Below, in pieces: positions 43,540-46,740 of a stretch of 46,740 nucleotides of DNA. A program made the position numbers and the translations under genes. Source of the stretch: Oligoflexales bacterium (GTDB lineage: Bacteria; Bdellovibrionota_B; Oligoflexia; Oligoflexales; RGVZ01). Within the stretch, counting starts at the first letter, position 1, and the number at the start of each line of letters is the position of its first letter. The DNA lies in NCBI GenBank assembly GCA_947445775.1, contig CANFEB010000018.1:1-46740 (forward strand), in the 5' to 3' direction. The notes under the pieces are model-generated. The model was not told the DNA's origin, searched no databases, and saw only the letters and a program-made list of their open reading frames with translations.

Positions 43540-44862
43540 ATGATTCGCTGGTTCAATCTGCCAAAAGACGACTTGTTGCGGGGTCTGCTGCTGCCCGATC
43601 CGGGCACTCCCCTGACCCCCGAGGCTGCCCAAAATCTGGCCCTGGCCGTGGCCCTGCGTGGCCTTGGTGCAGTTTCGCCGAATCCCCTGGTTGGCGCCGT
43701 GATGGTCGATAGCGGGCATCGTTTTGTAGGCGCCGCAGCCCATGAACGCTTGGGCGGCCTTCATGCCGAGGGGCACCTTCTCAGTCAATTGCTGCATGAG
43801 TTGCCTGAGGCTGGTTTCAAGGCAAAGCTCGCCGGTGCCCGACTCTATGTAACCCTTGAACCCTGTGCCCACGAGGGGCGAACGCCGTCATGTGCCAAGG
43901 CACTTGCTGCAAGCGGGATCAGGGAGGTTATTTATGGTGTTACCGATCCAAATCCGCTGGTCAGTGGCAAGGGCTCGGAAATTCTGCGTGGGGCCGGAAT
44001 AAATGCCGTAGATGCCTCATCTCACAGCGATTTTAAGCTCTGGTCTGCAGCCTGCCAGGATCTCGCCGGGATTTTTTTGCACAACATATCCACAGGGCGC
44101 ATGTTTACCGGCTTGAAAATCGCCGCCAGCTTGGACGGGGTCGTTGCTTTTGAGGGCGACCGCCGCGTTTGGATCACGGGGGAGCGGGCCCGGGCCTACG
44201 GACATTATTTACGGATGGCCTACGACGCCATTGGCGTTGGTGCCGGGACGGTTTTAGCGGATCATCCGCGCCTCAATGTCCGCCATCCCTTTTTAACAGA
44301 TTCAGCCATGACCCGGACACCGCGTCGCGTGGTGTTTGACCCGGGCGGGCGGGCCCTTGAATTTGCCTTGGGTGGCGCTGGCGTGCCCCTTGTCACAGAA
44401 GAGCCAGCAACGACAATCTGGCTGGTGGCCGGGCGCAACGGCAAAGCTGGCACCAAAGCGGACGGTAAATCGGCCGTAACGCCAGACTTGATTGGGCGTG
44501 GGGAGGCCCGCGGCATTAAGGTTGTGGCCATCCCGGTGGAGCCCATTTCTGGTCGCTTCATGTGGAGCGAGGTGGATGGGGCCCTGCAAACCCTAGGCGT
44601 GCGCAGTTTGCTCTTGGAGGGCGGCCCTGGCTTGTATGCGTCAGCCTTGGGCGAGGGCGACGTCAGAACTCGTCCAGCCTTGAATAAGATTCACCTTTTT
44701 CAGTCGCCCCAGATTCTTGGTGACCGCTCGCCATCCGGGGCCAAGGCCCTGCGCTGGACTGCGGCCACGTCCCCGCAACATGTCATTCGACAAGACCGCA
44801 TTCAACTGTTTCAATTGGACGGTGATTGGGGGTTTGAAATTCCCGTAGAAACTCAAACGTGA
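43540..44862 (+). CDS. ribD: Bifunctional riboflavin biosynthesis protein RibD
   Basis: The 440-aa product joins a pyrimidine deaminase and a reductase that make riboflavin precursors from the GTP-derived pyrimidine. The deaminase zinc site reads His75-Ala76-Glu77 (HAE) and Pro108-Cys109 to Cys118 (PCAHEGRTPSC). The reductase domain begins near residue 187 with FTGLKIAASLDGVVA and includes AIGVGAGTVLADHPRLNVR. The rest of the riboflavin genes are not adjacent. There is no space for an FMN riboswitch in the 45-base gap upstream. The stop overlaps the GTG start of the deaminase gene. Confidence 0.94.
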   Translation: MIRWFNLPKDDLLRGLLLPDPGTPLTPEAAQNLALAVALRGLGAVSPNPLVGAVMVDSGHRFVGAAAHERLGGLHAEGHLLSQLLHELPEAGFKAKLAGARLYVTLEPCAHEGRTPSCAKALAASGIREVIYGVTDPNPLVSGKGSEILRGAGINAVDASSHSDFKLWSAACQDLAGIFLHNISTGRMFTGLKIAASLDGVVAFEGDRRVWITGERARAYGHYLRMAYDAIGVGAGTVLADHPRLNVRHPFLTDSAMTRTPRRVVFDPGGRALEFALGGAGVPLVTEEPATTIWLVAGRNGKAGTKADGKSAVTPDLIGRGEARGIKVVAIPVEPISGRFMWSEVDGALQTLGVRSLLLEGGPGLYASALGEGDVRTRPALNKIHLFQSPQILGDRSPSGAKALRWTAATSPQHVIRQDRIQLFQLDGDWGFEIPVETQT

Positions 44863-45383
44863 CCGGTAAAATTGTGGGGGCGCAGAACGGCATGCTGGAA
44901 ACGATGGAAACAAACCGGGCGCAACCCAATGCTGGCCGTCCAGGATTCCCGGAGATTTATCTGTCGCTGGCTTTTTCCTTGGCGGAAAGATCAACCTGCA
45001 AACGCCTCAAGGTCGGCACCGTCATCACGTCAACGGATTACCGCAAGGTTCTGGCGGTTGGATACAACGGCAATGCCTCTGGTCTGCCGAATGCTTGCGA
45101 CCGGGATGAGGCGGGGCGCTGCGGCTGCCTGCATTCCGAAGAAAACGCCGTGATCAACTGTGATAGTCCCCGTCACATGGAAAAATTTGCTTTCGTTACG
45201 CATTTGCCCTGTGTCATGTGTGCCAAGCGCCTGATCAATTTGGGCACTGTCAAACGCGTTTATTATTGCCATGAATACCGCTCCCAGGAATCTCTGACCG
45301 TATTTAAGGCTGTCGGCATCGAGTTTTTTAAACTGGATTTTCCAAAAATTGCTCTGCAAGTTTCGGGTGGGACTGAGCTTTGA
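44859..45383 (+). CDS. dCMP deaminase family protein (ComEB-like)
   Basis: The 174-aa product is a zinc cytidine/deoxycytidylate deaminase. The zinc ligands and catalytic base are at His92 and Glu94 (CLHSEENAV) and at Cys118 and Cys121 (PCVMC). It should convert dCMP to dUMP for thymidylate synthesis. Translation begins at GTG 44859 inside the ribD stop. A start closer to residue 12 or 16 is possible, since the first 25 residues are not conserved in the family. It overlaps the CDF gene by four bases. Confidence 0.9.
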   Translation: MTGKIVGAQNGMLETMETNRAQPNAGRPGFPEIYLSLAFSLAERSTCKRLKVGTVITSTDYRKVLAVGYNGNASGLPNACDRDEAGRCGCLHSEENAVINCDSPRHMEKFAFVTHLPCVMCAKRLINLGTVKRVYYCHEYRSQESLTVFKAVGIEFFKLDFPKIALQVSGGTEL

Positions 45384-46297
45384 ATCATCAGCATCACCAC
45401 GGACATCATCACCATCATCATCACCATCATCACGCTGGGACCAGTCGCAAAAATATTTTTTTAGCGATGGTGTTGAACCTTGGTTTTTCGGTCGTGGAAT
45501 TCTTTGGGGGAATCTACGCGGGGTCGGTTGCTGTGGTGGCAGACGCAGTCCATGATTTCGGTGACGGGCTCGCCTTGTTCATGGCTTGGATCATGGAAGG
45601 TGTCGCAGACAAGGGGCGGGATTACCGCTTTTCTTACGGATACCGCCGCGTGTCGTTGCTTTCCGCCCTGATCACCTCCGCCTTTCTCATTGCGACTTCA
45701 ATTTTTGTGATCGTTCAGGCCGTTCCGCGCCTCTTCAATCCTGTCCAACCCAAAACCGGATGGATGCTGCTCATTGCCATCGGTGGCATCGCCATCAACG
45801 CCACAGCTGCTTGGCGTCTGCGGGTCGGCTCGACCTTGAATGAGAAGGTGCTTTCGTGGCACATGGTCGAAGATTTGCTCGGCTGGGTGGTGGTTGGGAT
45901 TTCCAGCATCGTCATGATGTATGTCAACATGCCCATCATCGACCCGATTTTGTCGCTGTTCTTTGTCGGGTTTATTCTTTTTAACGTCTTGAAAAACCTG
46001 CGCTCGACACTCGTTTTATTTCTTCAAGGCGTCCCGGAGCATTTACGCATTGATGCCCTCAAAAGTTCGATCGAGGCAATTTCTGGAGTGGCGGGGGTTC
46101 ATGACTTGCACCTGTGGTCGTTGGACGGATCCCAGCACATCTTGACAATGCACCTCGTGGTGGATGCCGCCGATCTGGTTGCCGTGGAGGCCATCAAGAC
46201 TCAGGTCAAAGCCATTGTCCATTCCGCCGGGGACCACATCCTGCCGACCATCGAGGTCGAGGCTGTGGCCGGAAGTTGCTCCAGTAATTCCCGGTAA
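45380..46297 (+). CDS. CDF family zinc/cadmium exporter with His-rich N-terminus
   Basis: The 305-aa product starts at TTG 45380, overlapping the deaminase stop by four bases. The first 18 residues contain 14 histidines, ten of them consecutive, then AGTSRKNIF. Six TM helices follow. The metal site A is present in both halves: His58 and Asp62 (HDFGD) in TM2 and His161 and Asp165 (HMVED) in TM5, the HxxxD pairs that favour zinc or cadmium. A cytoplasmic CTD with LHLWSLDGSQHILTMHLVV follows. It should pump zinc out by proton antiport. The His-tract may buffer zinc near the membrane. No metal regulator is adjacent. Confidence 0.93.
   Translation: MNHQHHHGHHHHHHHHHHAGTSRKNIFLAMVLNLGFSVVEFFGGIYAGSVAVVADAVHDFGDGLALFMAWIMEGVADKGRDYRFSYGYRRVSLLSALITSAFLIATSIFVIVQAVPRLFNPVQPKTGWMLLIAIGGIAINATAAWRLRVGSTLNEKVLSWHMVEDLLGWVVVGISSIVMMYVNMPIIDPILSLFFVGFILFNVLKNLRSTLVLFLQGVPEHLRIDALKSSIEAISGVAGVHDLHLWSLDGSQHILTMHLVVDAADLVAVEAIKTQVKAIVHSAGDHILPTIEVEAVAGSCSSNSR
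45404..45433. repeat. CAT/CAC repeat coding poly-His
   Basis: Ten consecutive His codons, a mixture of CAT and CAC, in the CDF exporter. The unit is three bases, so length changes keep the frame. Confidence 0.9.
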
Positions 46298-46476
46298 GAA
46301 GACTCAAAAAACTCCCGCTCATGAGATTGAAGTGGGACGAAAGAATCTTGGGTTAAAAAGGGCTAGTTCATAATCTCGTTTGATAACAGCATGTTAAGCA
46401 ATATCATCTGATTGGTTGTGAAAAGGGCGCATTTTTGTACCGAATGGTTTGAAATAAAGTGAAGGGGTATTTGCCT

Positions 46477-46740
46477 ATGTCTCTTCGCTATGTTGAACGT
46501 CAGCCAGAGGTCGATTTGTAGGCTTGGTTGAAGGGTGCAAATCGCAAGCCCCTCATCGTCCGGGGCGCTCAGCAAACAGGCAAATCAACATTAGTCCGCG
46601 AATTCGCGCGTCGTACTAATATTGAATTAGTGGAAATCAACCTAGAAGAAAATCAGACGTTTGTTCGGCGGGCATTCGACGATGGGCATTTGATTGGCAT
46701 CTTAACGACGTTGGAGCGGCTTACTGGACGGTCCCTGCGG
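46477..46740 (+). pseudogene. AAA ATPase (DUF4143-type) start with an in-frame TAG, runs off window
   Basis: ATG 46477 follows AAGGGG. The frame reads MSLRYVERQPEVDL, then TAG at 46519-46521, then AWLKGANRKPLIVRGAQQTGKS, TLVREFARRTNIELVEINLEE. The Walker A motif is GAQQTGKS; the family standard is GARQTGKS. This is the N-terminus of the large ATPases with a C-terminal DUF4143 domain. One nonsense change separates the leader from the ATPase, so either the gene is dead or translation restarts at the TTG at 46528. The 3' end is outside the window, so the rest cannot be tested. Confidence 0.7.

Noticed and set aside
45404-45433. Poly-His tract as a phase-variation switch
   Set aside because: The unit is three bases, so slippage would not disrupt the frame; a metal-buffering role is more likely.
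1-46740. tRNA, rRNA or complete mobile element
   Set aside because: Scanning by eye found no tRNA-like cloverleaf, rRNA block, transposase with inverted repeats or integrase; a tRNA search program would be needed to exclude them fully.

Overview
The window looks like chromosomal DNA of a Gram-negative predatory-type or deltaproteobacterial-grade bacterium, most likely Bdellovibrionota/Oligoflexia. This is inferred from gene content, not from a marker gene. Supporting genes are a ferroportin-family exporter whose substrate residues match those reported for the Bdellovibrio protein, a DUF1704/QEGLA metallopeptidase, a FapA/DUF342 protein, a DUF6178 protein, a DUF4301 protein, a decayed HNH relic of a type I associate with these genomes, and several c-di-GMP parts. 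Base composition is moderate (roughly half G+C by eye). Genes are dense, strands alternate often, and TTG/GTG starts and 4-bp stop/start overlaps are common. I found no rRNA, tRNA, CRISPR array, complete insertion sequence or prophage.

Layout. 1-1168 (minus): a lipoprotein gene running off the left edge, then a short membrane protein. 1224-6617 (minus): a 1797-aa repeat protein with TPR-like helices and an acidic/proline-rich linker. 6741-9997 (plus): an unknown helical protein coupled to a DUF4301 protein, then a small unknown protein. 10019-17193: tlyA, a receiver-PilZ protein, a FapA protein, rlmN, a phosphofructokinase and a HAMP membrane protein. 17319-17423: a 34-codon gene for a very basic peptide, followed by a strong terminator. 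17644-23224 (plus): an apparent operon of an unknown protein, a Lon-family protease, an EpmA-like enzyme and a ferroportin-like exporter. 23168-24981 (minus): an exported amidohydrolase and a frameshifted HNH relic.

25152-29839: the most accessory-looking part. Two tiny membrane proteins, a small exported-type protein and a CpaC/secretin-like protein form a tight plus-strand operon. It faces a FecR-TPR-beta-barrel protein. It resembles a stripped-down Tad/secretin locus with no motor ATPase. 29889-33078: coaD, rsmD and the divergent speA. 33199-36622: a STAS/zinc-ribbon protein, a diguanylate cyclase, an unknown protein and a DUF6178 protein. 36744-39995: a polyprenyl diphosphate synthase, an M16 peptidase and an unknown membrane protein. 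40149-43494 (minus): ettA, a small coupled protein and the QEGLA protein. 43540-46297 (plus): ribD, a dCMP deaminase and a His-rich CDF zinc exporter, joined by 4-bp overlaps. 46477-end: the start of an AAA ATPase gene interrupted by an in-frame TAG.

Most of the window is housekeeping: translation and rRNA modification (rlmN, tlyA, rsmD, ettA, epmA), cofactors (coaD, ribD), isoprenoids, glycolysis and polyamines. Metal export appears twice (iron-type and zinc-type). c-di-GMP appears as one maker (GGDEF) and one reader (PilZ). The best candidates for undescribed biology are the mini secretin locus, the 34-aa basic peptide, the giant repeat protein and the unknown gene coupled to DUF4301.
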